NCBI RefSeq assembly: GCF_022549695.1
Contig: NZ_JAKZGS010000010.1
Location: 83,545-147,544 of the forward strand
Length of the DNA: 64,000 nucleotides
Source: Belliella calami
Lineage (GTDB): Bacteria > Bacteroidota > Bacteroidia > Cytophagales > Cyclobacteriaceae
Reading direction: 5' to 3'
This document shows positions 8,604 through 17,085 of the stretch, piece by piece. A model generated the notes under the pieces. The model worked only from the letters and a program-made list of their open reading frames with translations. It searched no databases and was not told the DNA's origin. Position 1 is the first letter of the stretch. Each line of letters begins with the position of its first letter. Made by a program: the position numbers and the translations under genes.

Positions 8604-9887
8604 TTACTTTACAGTCACTTCGATTTTTGCTTCCAAATGCTTCACCAAATCCCTAAGGTGTTGCTCAAAATACGCTGCATCATTGAATCCATCTTCGCTC
8701 AATTCCCAAGCGCCAATGGCATAATATTCAATTGGTTCATTGTTGGCAGTTTTCATTTTTGCCAAGTATGAATTGGTTACATTCCCTTCTTTTGGCGCCT
8801 CAATCATCTCCAGAAATTGTGCTTTGGGAAGGATCAATGCCATTCCGATGATCCATTCTTTGTCATAGCCTTGTGCATCGTGCGTCATCAGTACCACCCA
8901 ATCTTGGAAATCGTCAAGTTGCTTGATTCCTTTATCATTGTGGATATTTACTAGTCCAATGGCTATGTGCTCGTCTCCTTGAAGCCCATGGAATTTCACC
9001 TCGTTTTTGAAGCCATACATACCTGGGATGATGCTAACTTTTTCCTCCACTTTAGGATATTTTCTATCAAAAGCATCCCAGTTGTTATATTCAAAATGCA
9101 TGATAGATCGAACTGGGCCTTCGGAAAGAATCTTAAAAGTGGATTTTTCGATATTGTTGACAGCATCTTCGACCAAGACACCAAGTCTTGCTGGCTGATC
9201 GTCTTTGAGCAAGGTAAATCCTCCAAGTCCAACAGAATTGCCAACTGCCAAAATATCCCTGCCCCAATCTTCCATAGTATGGTAATTGTCTTCAACTTCC
9301 CCTTTATCATTAAGGCCTACATTTTTTGGGCTCATTGCCGAAGTCTTTTTCCCAAACAAATCCTTAGAGTTTCTACCATCAAAATAATGTCTGAAACCAA
9401 CTTTATCATTCTCCCATGAAGGACCATCTGTCTGATAAGGCTGATAGCCGATGCTTCGTGGAAGTTCATTTGCCAACAAAACATCGCTTTGTCTAGGTGT
9501 CACAGCCTGATCTACCGCATCTCTTTTTCCAAATCTGACAGCTGTCCTTTTCTCGAAATCTGCAGCTTCATCTACCCATTCCAAAGTGAGGGTTTTCTCT
9601 TCTTCAGCATCAAAATCCACCAACAAAAAAAGCTGATCTTGTTTCCCATCACCATTGGTATCATCCATTTGGTAGGCAATCGCATTTCCTTCAGCATCAG
9701 TAATCTTTGGAAATTTCCCCTCAACTACTTCCAAATCCTTTAAGTTGATTTCTATTCCTTTGTCCTTGAGGGAAGTTGAACTGCTGTTTTTCAATACGAT
9801 CTGTGGCAAGGATTCTTCTTCGGAAGGATTACATGCCAGCATCAATGTGACGAGGAATAGTGTCGAGAATAGGTTTATTTTTTTCAT
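8604..9887 (-). CDS. DUF4861 family lipoprotein
   Basis: This 427-residue protein has a lipoprotein signal (LMLACN, Cys19). The body matches what I recall of DUF4861: GGFTLLKDDQPARLGV, FKILSEGPVRSIMHFEYNNW and EEKVSIIPGMYGFKNEV blocks in a beta-rich protein. These proteins are repeatedly found beside GH105 and pectin or ulvan enzymes in Bacteroidota, but I know of no firm biochemical role. An NGDGKQDQ segment around residues 78-85 looks like a calcium-binding loop. It is 155 bp downstream of the DUF4450 gene and 6 bp before the six-hairpin gene. A catalytic role on uronate-containing oligosaccharides or a binding role are both possible. Confidence 0.75.
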   Translation of the reverse strand: MKKINLFSTLFLVTLMLACNPSEEESLPQIVLKNSSSTSLKDKGIEINLKDLEVVEGKFPKITDAEGNAIAYQMDDTNGDGKQDQLFLLVDFDAEEEKTLTLEWVDEAADFEKRTAVRFGKRDAVDQAVTPRQSDVLLANELPRSIGYQPYQTDGPSWENDKVGFRHYFDGRNSKDLFGKKTSAMSPKNVGLNDKGEVEDNYHTMEDWGRDILAVGNSVGLGGFTLLKDDQPARLGVLVEDAVNNIEKSTFKILSEGPVRSIMHFEYNNWDAFDRKYPKVEEKVSIIPGMYGFKNEVKFHGLQGDEHIAIGLVNIHNDKGIKQLDDFQDWVVLMTHDAQGYDKEWIIGMALILPKAQFLEMIEAPKEGNVTNSYLAKMKTANNEPIEYYAIGAWELSEDGFNDAAYFEQHLRDLVKHLEAKIEVTVK

Positions 9888-9912
9888 AGTTCTATATTTT
9901 CATTTTAATTAA

Positions 9913-10036
9913 AATGTATATCCGCTTTCTTACCAGTTGCCATGCAAAATCATATAATTTACCCCCAACTGATGCACTGATAACTTATAGACTTACAACT
10001 CTTGTGCGCTCCACCACGGACCAGTCGTGGCGTAAG
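9913..10036. repeat. Degenerate element tip plus GC-rich mini-palindrome
   Basis: At 9915-9936 the sequence TATCCGCTTTCTTACCAGT matches the left tip of the 149-bp elements at 14053 and 35713, but no right end was found. At 10014-10030 a hairpin (CCACG GACCAGT CGTGG) resembles the GC-rich inserts in repeat copy A. The segment lies between the DUF4450 stop and the DUF4861 start. Confidence 0.5.
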
Positions 10037-10042
10037 TAATTA

Positions 10043-13000
10043 TTATTTCACCAATGTAACCGCCATCAGTCCAATGACCACATCCACTGAGACAGTTTTT
10101 AGACGGATTTCCTTGAGTTCTTTAGTTGTATCCAAAGGCAAGTCCAAGACTGTGGCTGCCCCTCCTTCTATTGCGTATTTTGTAAAATGTCCAATGTTTG
10201 TATAATTATCATGTGGCTGATTTGAGATTTTTCCAGTGGCCAAATGTACCCGGTACGGCCTTGGACGATGTGTATCAAAAGCTAGCCCATCCAAATAATA
10301 GTCCTGCTCTATTGGCCACCAGTTTTCAGGATTGCGAATGGAAAGTTTTTCAACCGATCCATCATCGTAAACTACCTCAAGATAGCCATTATCAATATGG
10401 CTTTGCATGTGGTTGGTCGTGCCTGCCATCAAGAAATATGCATGGGAAGCTTTTCCGCTGATCGGCATGGAGATGGAGTCAGGATAATTATCCCAAAAAG
10501 AAGTAAACGCAATGTTGTTTTTTTCTTCAGAATTGAATGAAAAATCTAGTCCAAATGGCATGTGGATAACTCCATCATTTTGCCTGGCCAATTCCCTAAC
10601 ACCCTGATCATCAATTTTCATGTAAGCTCCAAATGATGCCCAATCACCCAATCCCTGCTTTGGAATCTGTAAGGTGGGATAAGGAGAGCGTGGGCTCAAG
10701 TATTCATTTTCAAAAACCTGTGTGACTGCGTCATTGAAATGCGTGGAAATGGAAATTTGCTCTACTTGGCTTTGAACCTCAATATCCCAATTGATGATTT
10801 CACCTTTGTACAGCAAGTCATTTTCTGTATAAATCTCAATTTGGTTCGTACCAGGATAGAGATAATTTTCCTCCAACCCCAAATCAAAAATCAATTCAAA
10901 TCCTTCTTCAATCGCAAAAGTCTCTTGCTGCTTTCCATTCACCTTCAAAGTGACGGATTGTAGATCTCCAATATTACTCTCCAAGCCAAAATGAATTCTA
11001 TCTTTTTGTTGGATTTCAGGAACATGGACTGTTAGTGGAGATAGGATTTCTATAGAGATAGGATGCCACCATTCCAGTTTTCCTTTCTTTAGTTTTAAGA
11101 AAAAAGTATAATCTCCTTCCGTATCAATTGCATTTGCCTGAAGTGAATTCCCTTCGATAGAAGAAGTGCTTAGAATTTGCTGTGGATCTTTGATCTCAAG
11201 TAATTCAACACCTTCTATTTTATGTGAAATGGATTTTCTGGAAACTGCCCTGATTACAATTTTCTCTGTTGAAATCATTTCCTCAGACCAAGTTAGGCTG
11301 ATTGCGCTTTCCTTTTCCAAGGGTATCTCAATTTCATACTTCGGAAATCCAACTGCTTCATCTACAGGATTGAATTTCAAAGCTTTCCCACTTGCATCTA
11401 CGGCTTTCAATAGCTCACTTTTTGCTTGGACGATTAGCTTGACATTCACATTTTTTGGAAAAGAAGAAGAGAGTGTGTAATCATCGATGTTTCCATTCTT
11501 TTTGAAATCAAAGGTGAAATCTGGGATTTCCAAAGATGCATATTCCCAATCAGATGGGAATCCTGGCTGCACGCGAATTTCGGAATTGGTCAGGTCAGGA
11601 TTTATCCCAAAAAGCCCTTCGATCAACGTCCTGGAAGCCATTCCGATAGGATCTGCAAAATCCCTGTACAACTCTCCCCGCATGGCATCCAATGTGGACA
11701 ACTGCTGAAAATTTCCTGGACTTCCACCCATGTACATACTTTCGAGCAAGGCACTTTTCCAAAGCAGAAAAGCGTCTTCATTGTTGTTTGCCTGCCAAAA
11801 AGCAAGTGCGGTATGCAAGGTTTCGGCCAGTGCAACATTGTTCACAGACCAAGTATAAGGCATCCAATTGGTAGTGGATACAACTTGATAATCCACATCA
11901 TTTTCCTGAAACCCAATAGGTATAAATGGGATCTCCTGATCGACATACTGTGTCATCAAATAGGACTGGAATGGATCTGGAACTTCCGAATCGATCACAT
12001 GGTAAACAGACCAAACTCCTGCTTGGGGATGTAACCTTTTTCCACCCAGCAAATCCTTGTATTCAGCATAAACGCCTTTGTTACTTTGCCAAAGTTCCTT
12101 TTCCATGGCTTGCTTGATCTTATCAGCCTCTTCTTGGAACAGGTCAGTTTCTTTCCCTATCAAACTGCCCAAGCGAGCGGCATTTTTGAATGCATAATAA
12201 TTGTATGCCGAGGCATGTGATACGCCTCCACCGTTGTATTGCAGGGCATCCGAAGCCCAGATACTCGCAAATGCATTGTACAGTCCATCACCATCAGTAT
12301 CAAAATTTCGCTTTTCCCAATCCAAATGACGGACAATATTTGGCCATACTTTTTCCAAATACTCCAAATCTCCTGTCCAGTCAAAATGCCTGATCAATTG
12401 ATCAAAAAAGACCTGATTCATGTCATAATGGTGGGGTGGTGATGGAGGGCCTGGTCTTCGGCTGAGATATCCACTGTTGTATATCGAATATCCTGCTTTT
12501 TCGATTTGCCTTCCCAAGTTCTTCTCAGGATCGGGATCGTTGCGACTACCGCCTGGTTCTAAATACTGTGACTTCAAATATCCATCAAAATGCCTTCTAG
12601 CTCTATCATGCCATCCCAATCCATCAGCCACATAAGCACCTCGCCAACCTGGCAATGGCATCCGCCAAGCAATTGCACCATGGACGAAAGCAGAAACTTT
12701 TTCATCAAAAATAGCATTTCCAGCCACTGCCAAAGCGCCATCAAGTGTGTTGATAAATTGATCGGGAGTATTGACTTTGATTCTGTCTATCAAAGTTTGT
12801 CTTTGGACTTCTGCATTGAGAAAATGTCGGGGAAGACTGCTTGGGTCAACTTCAGTAAAACCTGGCTGGTAAATTCCCAAATAAATTGGAGCACTTGTGA
12901 CAGACACTTTACCTGCCAGCAAAGGATAATTGATGGGTTGTGATTCCCACATTTCTGTTGGCGATTGCAAAGTACCTGCTTCTATTGCTTTCAAAGCTAC

Positions 13001-13762
13001 TCCTTCGGAAAAAGTCCCAAGAATCGACTTTCTGGAATCATTAGCTCCAAATTCAATATTGAATTGTTGATTTTCGGTGATATTGACAATATTGCCAGTA
13101 CAGTTTTCGGGATTTAAATAAAAAACTGATTCAGGATCAGCACCCAAATCCCCTGACCTACTGAATTTTTTACCAGAGACACCACCCATAAAAACCAAGA
13201 GTTCTACGCCTTTTGGAACCATTGAAAATTCAATTTTGAGGACTGAACCCTCCATTTCCCTCAATGGAATCATTTCTAAAAACAAACTACCATCTTCCAA
13301 CATCGGATCCTGAATGGTATATAGCATTTTGCCAGGCCTGTATCTTGCTTCAATGTCCGAAGCATGGATTAGCCATTTTTCTCCTGCATCACTGAGCAAA
13401 GCAAAGCTGAGGTTTCCTCCCATTCCGGGCAGATAAAAAGCAAATTCCGGCAAATCCCCAGCTTCCACTCGGTACTCAGATGGGTAGCCATAGAGTGCAC
13501 GGTTAAATCTTTTGTCCCCATTCTCAATCACAAAGTCTTTTTGATCGGGAATGTATCTGATGTTCCTATTTTGGGGTTGTTGGGCAAGCAGTGAATTGCT
13601 GGCAACAATAAGTAAGACTAGAGAAATCATGATAAGAATCTGAAGCCTTGATTTTATGAAACAATAGTTTGAATCGGTGCTTTTGGATAGCATGATCATT
13701 TTGTAAAATTCATAAGTGATTTTACATAAAATGGAGAATATGAAAAGCAGGATAAAAATCAT
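10043..13762 (-). CDS. DUF4450 protein with six-hairpin glycosidase core
   Basis: This is a very large exported protein of up to 1239 residues. The N-terminal part carries a DUF4450-like signature (RFNRALYGYPSEYRVEAGDLPEF, LPGMGGNLSF). The middle is an (alpha/alpha)6-type domain like those in GH78-type enzymes, with WRGAYVADGLGWHDRARRHFDGY, FDWTGDLEYLEKVWPNIVRHLDWEKRNFDTDGDGLY and a YRDFADPIG block. The C-terminal 400 residues are beta-sandwich-like, with a WWHPISIEI segment. The true start is uncertain: a signal peptide begins at residue 45 (MISLVLLIVASNSLLAQ), and residues 22, 24 and 45 are alternative starts (13699, 13693, 13630). The operator-like motif is 48 bp upstream of the first ATG. 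It heads the leftward operon. Activity on rhamnogalacturonan is likely from context but not shown. Confidence 0.75.
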   Translation of the reverse strand: MIFILLFIFSILCKITYEFYKMIMLSKSTDSNYCFIKSRLQILIMISLVLLIVASNSLLAQQPQNRNIRYIPDQKDFVIENGDKRFNRALYGYPSEYRVEAGDLPEFAFYLPGMGGNLSFALLSDAGEKWLIHASDIEARYRPGKMLYTIQDPMLEDGSLFLEMIPLREMEGSVLKIEFSMVPKGVELLVFMGGVSGKKFSRSGDLGADPESVFYLNPENCTGNIVNITENQQFNIEFGANDSRKSILGTFSEGVALKAIEAGTLQSPTEMWESQPINYPLLAGKVSVTSAPIYLGIYQPGFTEVDPSSLPRHFLNAEVQRQTLIDRIKVNTPDQFINTLDGALAVAGNAIFDEKVSAFVHGAIAWRMPLPGWRGAYVADGLGWHDRARRHFDGYLKSQYLEPGGSRNDPDPEKNLGRQIEKAGYSIYNSGYLSRRPGPPSPPHHYDMNQVFFDQLIRHFDWTGDLEYLEKVWPNIVRHLDWEKRNFDTDGDGLYNAFASIWASDALQYNGGGVSHASAYNYYAFKNAARLGSLIGKETDLFQEEADKIKQAMEKELWQSNKGVYAEYKDLLGGKRLHPQAGVWSVYHVIDSEVPDPFQSYLMTQYVDQEIPFIPIGFQENDVDYQVVSTTNWMPYTWSVNNVALAETLHTALAFWQANNNEDAFLLWKSALLESMYMGGSPGNFQQLSTLDAMRGELYRDFADPIGMASRTLIEGLFGINPDLTNSEIRVQPGFPSDWEYASLEIPDFTFDFKKNGNIDDYTLSSSFPKNVNVKLIVQAKSELLKAVDASGKALKFNPVDEAVGFPKYEIEIPLEKESAISLTWSEEMISTEKIVIRAVSRKSISHKIEGVELLEIKDPQQILSTSSIEGNSLQANAIDTEGDYTFFLKLKKGKLEWWHPISIEILSPLTVHVPEIQQKDRIHFGLESNIGDLQSVTLKVNGKQQETFAIEEGFELIFDLGLEENYLYPGTNQIEIYTENDLLYKGEIINWDIEVQSQVEQISISTHFNDAVTQVFENEYLSPRSPYPTLQIPKQGLGDWASFGAYMKIDDQGVRELARQNDGVIHMPFGLDFSFNSEEKNNIAFTSFWDNYPDSISMPISGKASHAYFLMAGTTNHMQSHIDNGYLEVVYDDGSVEKLSIRNPENWWPIEQDYYLDGLAFDTHRPRPYRVHLATGKISNQPHDNYTNIGHFTKYAIEGGAATVLDLPLDTTKELKEIRLKTVSVDVVIGLMAVTLVK

Positions 13763-13809
13763 AGTGGTTATTCAGGGAATCAATCGAATATAATTTCTAT
13801 ATCAGTAAA

Positions 13810-13827
13810 AACCTTCCTGTAGTATCT
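13810..13827. promoter_or_regulatory. Operator-like motif site 2 (DUF4450 operon)
   Basis: The stretch AACCTTCCTGTAGTATCT lies 48 bp upstream of the DUF4450 ORF start. It shares the TTCCTG(T/C)A(C/G)T core with the other sites. It follows directly on the fossil SusD terminator. Confidence 0.6.
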
Positions 13828-13837
13828 TGTTATGAAA

Positions 13838-13870
13838 GAAAAGCCACCCCCGAATTACAGGAGTGGCTTC
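13838..13870 (-). terminator. Terminator left from the lost SusD gene
   Basis: An inverted repeat (AAGCCAC ... GTGGCTT) with a loop of about 15 bases lies 20 bp past the SusD stop. On the minus strand the stem is followed by TTTTCTTTC. It would now have nothing to terminate except read-through from the right. Confidence 0.7.
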
Positions 13871-13889
13871 ATACTTATGCCAATGAAGA

Positions 13890-13988
13890 TTAATACCCTG
13901 GATTTTGAGGAAATTCTGCATCATTCAAATCCAATGCAGCCTGAGGTATAGGACGAAGAATTTTCAATCCTCCACCAATTCTTTTAAC
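13890..13988 (-). pseudogene. SusD/RagB C-terminal remnant
   Basis: On the minus strand, 32 codons end in a TAA at 13890-13892. The product contains VKRIGGGLKILRPIPQAAL and then the ending FPQNPGY-stop. The RPIPQ...LDLN...QNPGY ending is the hallmark C-terminus of SusD-family nutrient-binding lipoproteins. Nothing SusD-like precedes it: the frame meets the hairpin at 13992-14020 and loses resemblance. It is therefore the tail of a deleted gene, with its stop and terminator intact. In SusD operons the partner SusC comes first, so both were probably removed or moved. Confidence 0.8.
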
Positions 13989-13991
13989 TAA

Positions 13992-14020
13992 AAAACCACG
14001 CCCCAATGTGGCGTGGTTTT
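13992..14020. terminator. Perfect hairpin with A/T flanks
   Basis: An 11-bp perfect inverted repeat (AAAACCACGCC / GGCGTGGTTTT) surrounds a 7-base loop. With A-runs on one side and T-runs on the other it can act in both directions. It lies exactly at the break of the SusD remnant and between it and the element at 14053. Confidence 0.65.
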
Positions 14021-14052
14021 CCAAACTAATTAACCCTATATATTAAAACATT

Positions 14053-14201
14053 ATGAATATCCGCTTTCACACCAGTACCCATATTTAATTAGGTACAAAC
14101 TTTGAATTCAGCTGCTGTCGACTGTCGACTGTCATCCGTCGACGATTATCCGATTGATCCAATTGTTTTATTTACCTTTTGGTGTAATTGCGGATAATCA
14201 T
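14053..14201. mobile_element. 149-bp MITE-like element, family 1 copy 1
   Basis: The left end ATGAATATCCGCTTTCACACC (14053-14073) is an imperfect inverted copy of the right end, which finishes GGTGTAATTGCGGATAATCAT (14181-14201). The middle has repeated GTCGAC palindromes. The element at 35713-35861 has the same length and the same plan with many point changes. No transposase is encoded, so it would be non-autonomous. It fills the space just downstream of the GH105 stop at 14218. Confidence 0.7.
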
Positions 14202-14217
14202 ATAAACATTTATCTCA

Positions 14218-15480
14218 TTATTTTTTCAAATACTCTTTCAACTTAATTACTTCCAACCCTGCATCTATTACTGAGCCAACACCATGCTTTTCATTTGCTC
14301 TAGCAGGTCGTGTGTAATAGAAAATAAGATCGTCACTGATTCCTGTTCCTACACAAATATCCTTCACTTGACCATCTTCTGTGATCATGGTTTTTCGTAG
14401 TCCATCCCAACCTCTCAAAGCCACAGAAGCAAAACGCTTGTCTATCCATCCTTCTGTGATGGCCTTTGCAAATCCCTGCACAAACATCGCCGAAGCCGAA
14501 GTTTCTTGATACGAGTCATTTTTGTCCAACAACTGTCTCCAAAGGCCATCTTGATCTTGATATCTCGACAAACCAATCAACTGTTTTTCCAAGTTCTTAA
14601 TAACCTTATCTTTTCCAGGATAACCATCTGGCAATCTTTCCAACAAATGTATTTGTGAAAGTACCAACCAGCCATTGCTTCTTCCCCAGTGGGCAACTCC
14701 ATTTTGTTCTGTATCTGTATAATAGCAGTGGAAATACAAGCCATTATGCGGATTCCAAAGGTATTTATCAAAGTTCAACACTTGATTGATAGCATCGTCG
14801 AAGTATTTATTTTCTCCTGTATATACAGCCAACCTAGATAAAAATGGAACGCTCATATAAAGATCATCTGCCCATAAGGTCATTTCTTGTGGAAAAGTCC
14901 TTACCAATGTTTTGTCAAAAAGCCTGTCTTGTCCATAAGTCATTCTCTTTGCACCATTTTCAATGTATTCCTTATAAGTAGCGTTGTCGTCCTTTTTCAT
15001 TACCTCCAACATACTTGCTGAAATAGCACCAAAATCATCCAGCTCCAGCATTGTCCAAAGCTGACCCAAGGGATATTTATGATGCGGCCTGTCGTTTTTG
15101 AACCTACTTTGGAAAAACTTATAATTCTCAAAACCATGGGCTATATGGTTTTTTGCATAATCATAATATTTACTTTCTCCTGTATGTGATGCCAAATGCA
15201 TCATGGCAAGATTAATCACTCCATTGGTATAATGCCATTCACCATATTTGGATGCAAATGACACTTCTTTGTCTTTTGGGATGTCTTTGTAGGAAGCATA
15301 ATTGTTTCCTTGGTCATCTTTAAACCCCAACTTATTCTCCGACAAAATAAAATCCGCGACTTTTTGAACAACCTCTAAATCAGAATCTACTCCATTTTGC
15401 TGCGCAAAAACCTGAATTGTTGATAAAAAAATAATCAATGTAGCTGTAAATACAGGTTTTGAAAATATTTTGTGTTTCAT
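14218..15480 (-). CDS. GH105/GH88-like unsaturated uronyl hydrolase
   Basis: This 420-residue protein has a signal peptide (to VFAQ, about residue 27). It has the six-hairpin barrel of unsaturated uronyl hydrolases: EWHYTNGVINLAMM near residue 81, TLWADDLYMSVPFLSRL with Asp205 in the catalytic position, AHWGRSNGWLVLSQIHLL, ETSASAMFVQGFAKA and a C-terminal GVGSVIDAGLEV. It is clearly different from the other GH105 at 5227-6411, so the pair probably handles different oligosaccharides, for example unsaturated galacturonosyl-rhamnose against unsaturated oligogalacturonate. An operator-like site lies 54 bp upstream of its start, with a TAATTTTC -7-like box between. The GH43 gene is transcribed divergently from the same intergenic region. 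Confidence 0.88.
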   Translation of the reverse strand: MKHKIFSKPVFTATLIIFLSTIQVFAQQNGVDSDLEVVQKVADFILSENKLGFKDDQGNNYASYKDIPKDKEVSFASKYGEWHYTNGVINLAMMHLASHTGESKYYDYAKNHIAHGFENYKFFQSRFKNDRPHHKYPLGQLWTMLELDDFGAISASMLEVMKKDDNATYKEYIENGAKRMTYGQDRLFDKTLVRTFPQEMTLWADDLYMSVPFLSRLAVYTGENKYFDDAINQVLNFDKYLWNPHNGLYFHCYYTDTEQNGVAHWGRSNGWLVLSQIHLLERLPDGYPGKDKVIKNLEKQLIGLSRYQDQDGLWRQLLDKNDSYQETSASAMFVQGFAKAITEGWIDKRFASVALRGWDGLRKTMITEDGQVKDICVGTGISDDLIFYYTRPARANEKHGVGSVIDAGLEVIKLKEYLKK

Positions 15481-15533
15481 GGTTAGGGGTTATTGTTTTT
15501 AATCTATCGAAAATTATGACTCTATTTTTTATT

Positions 15534-15551
15534 TCCTATCCTGTACTTACC
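15534..15551. promoter_or_regulatory. Operator-like motif site 3 (GH105)
   Basis: The stretch TCCTATCCTGTACTTACC lies 54 bp upstream of the leftward GH105 start. On the minus strand a TAATTTTC box, close to the Bacteroidota -7 consensus TAnnTTTG, follows about 30 bp later. Confidence 0.6.
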
Positions 15552-15592
15552 CGAATCCATCAAATTGAAATTCAAATACTCAAGACCTCACT

Positions 15593-15610
15593 GTACTGTC
15601 CTGCTTTCAT
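15593..15610. promoter_or_regulatory. Operator-like motif site 4 (GH43)
   Basis: The stretch GTACTGTCCTGCTTTCAT shares the (A/T)CTGTCCTG core of sites 8 and 10. It lies 77 bp upstream of the rightward GH43 start, in the same divergent intergenic region as site 3. Confidence 0.5.
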
Positions 15611-15686
15611 AAATGACTAATACATTATTACTTGTGGAATAGAAAAGTTTGCATTAACCTTATGGATTCAAATCAATCCCAAACCT

Positions 15687-16634
15687 ATGAAGACCACTAA
15701 GCTTTTTGTAATACTATCATTTTTTGCATTTCTAAATTTCAACTGCACAAATGATCAACCTGATGAAGTTTATGTCTTTTCATATTTCACAGGAAATGGG
15801 GAAGATGGGCTTCATCTTTCATACAGCCTAGATGGTCTGAACTGGGAGACATTGCAAGAAGGAAAGCCCTTCCTCACGCCAACTGCAGGAAATGATAAGC
15901 TAATGCGAGATCCCTGCATCATCAAAGGTGGAGATGGACTATATCATATGGTTTGGACTGTAAGCTGGAACGAAAAAGGACTGGGCTACGCATCTTCTCC
16001 TGATTTGATCCACTGGAGCAAGCAAATGACAATTCCAGTCATGGCGCATGAAGCTGGTGCTCGAAACACTTGGGCACCAGAGATATTTTACAATGAAGAG
16101 GAAGCTTATTACATGATATTCTGGTCAACTACGATCGAGGGAAAATATTTGGAAACCCAATCGAAAGAAGAAAGTGGCTACAATCATAGAAAGTACTATA
16201 CCACTACCAAAGATTTTGTCGAGTTCACCCCCACAGAATTGCTTTACGAGCCTGGATTCAATGTAATAGATGGATCTATCATCAAGGAAAACGGTGAATA
16301 CATCATGTTTGTCAAAGACGAAACACGAGAGCCTGCGCAAAAGAATATCCGAATCACCAGAAGCAAATCATTGACTGGAGGATATGGTTCTGCATCCGAG
16401 CCGATTACGGGAGATTATTGGGCTGAGGGGCCCACAGTAGCGAAAGTTGGAGATCAATGGATTGTGTATTTTGATAAATATACTGAAAAAAAGATGGGTG
16501 CAGTAGCTTCCAAAGACTTGGTGAACTGGACAGACATCTCAGATCAAGTCAATTTCCCAAAAGGCACCAGACACGGTACCGTTTTCAAGATCAGCATGGC
16601 GGAATTGGAAAAACTGAAGAAGGCGGTGTTATAG
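15687..16634 (+). CDS. GH43-like five-bladed propeller glycosidase, lipoprotein
   Basis: This 315-residue protein has a lipoprotein signal (FLNFNC, Cys20). The repeats GLHLSYSLDGLNWETL, MRDPCIIKGGDGLYHMVWT, WAPEIFYNEEEAYYMIFW, VIDGSIIKENGEYIMFVKDE and YWAEGPTVAKVGDQWIVYFD are typical of GH43-type propellers, which remove arabinose, xylose or galactose from polysaccharide side chains. The general-base Asp is probably in MRDP and a carboxylate in WAEGP. In a rhamnogalacturonan locus an arabinan or galactan side-chain activity is likely, but the subfamily is not assignable by eye. It is divergent from the GH105 gene and ends 18 bp before the convergent Doc stop. Confidence 0.78.
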   Translation: MKTTKLFVILSFFAFLNFNCTNDQPDEVYVFSYFTGNGEDGLHLSYSLDGLNWETLQEGKPFLTPTAGNDKLMRDPCIIKGGDGLYHMVWTVSWNEKGLGYASSPDLIHWSKQMTIPVMAHEAGARNTWAPEIFYNEEEAYYMIFWSTTIEGKYLETQSKEESGYNHRKYYTTTKDFVEFTPTELLYEPGFNVIDGSIIKENGEYIMFVKDETREPAQKNIRITRSKSLTGGYGSASEPITGDYWAEGPTVAKVGDQWIVYFDKYTEKKMGAVASKDLVNWTDISDQVNFPKGTRHGTVFKISMAELEKLKKAVL

Positions 16635-16652
16635 AGTTTGGTTAATTCTATG

Positions 16653-17084
16653 TTATTTCATTAATGCTATTGCAATTTTTAGTTTTAAGCTTTCTGAATA
16701 ATCAGGTTTATAAATTAAATCTACAATAATTTCATGCAGAAGTTCTTTATCAATCTTGTTATCAGCAACATAAACAGCAATATTTTCCATCTCTTTCATA
16801 AATCTAGAAACGAGATAATTACATCCATTTATTTCTAAAAAATAGGAAGCTAAAACAATAGAAGATCTTTTATTTCCATCATTAAATGCATGGTTCTTGT
16901 TGATAGAATAGAATAAATGACAAACTTTTGATTCTAAATCTGGATAATAAATATCATTTTTAACATGGTCTAATACACTAGATAATAAATCAATATTTAA
17001 AACACCTTTTCTTCCACCTGAATTTTCAATGATATAATTCTGTACTAAGACAGCATGATTGAGATCGAAATATTTGAATTTCAT
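16653..17084 (-). CDS. Doc/Fic-family toxin-like protein
   Basis: This small 143-residue protein has a complete Fic-type motif HAFNDGNKRSS at residues 65-75, with the catalytic His65, Asp69 and Arg73. That is the Doc pattern (HxFxDxNKR); Doc phosphorylates EF-Tu, while other Fic proteins transfer AMP. The length is close to Doc (about 126 residues). It lies 1 bp after the stop of an upstream DNA-binding gene, so the two are cotranscribed, with the regulator first as in toxin-antitoxin operons. There is no inhibitory (S/T)xxxE(G/N) helix obvious in the toxin itself. The pair is unrelated to the sugar genes around it and is probably an acquired module. Confidence 0.82.
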   Translation of the reverse strand: MKFKYFDLNHAVLVQNYIIENSGGRKGVLNIDLLSSVLDHVKNDIYYPDLESKVCHLFYSINKNHAFNDGNKRSSIVLASYFLEINGCNYLVSRFMKEMENIAVYVADNKIDKELLHEIIVDLIYKPDYSESLKLKIAIALMK

Positions 17085-17085
17085 T

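Noticed and set aside
13991..14055. Plus-strand leader resembling the AT-rich 5' leader of SusC genes (AACTAATTAACCCTATATAT)
   Set aside because: No SusC coding sequence follows; an ATG there falls in the 149-bp element. Too weak to call.
14841..15185. Extra matches to TCCTGTA inside the GH105 coding region and in other genes
   Set aside because: They lack the flanking AAC/TTC bases and lie inside genes, so they were not counted as operator sites.
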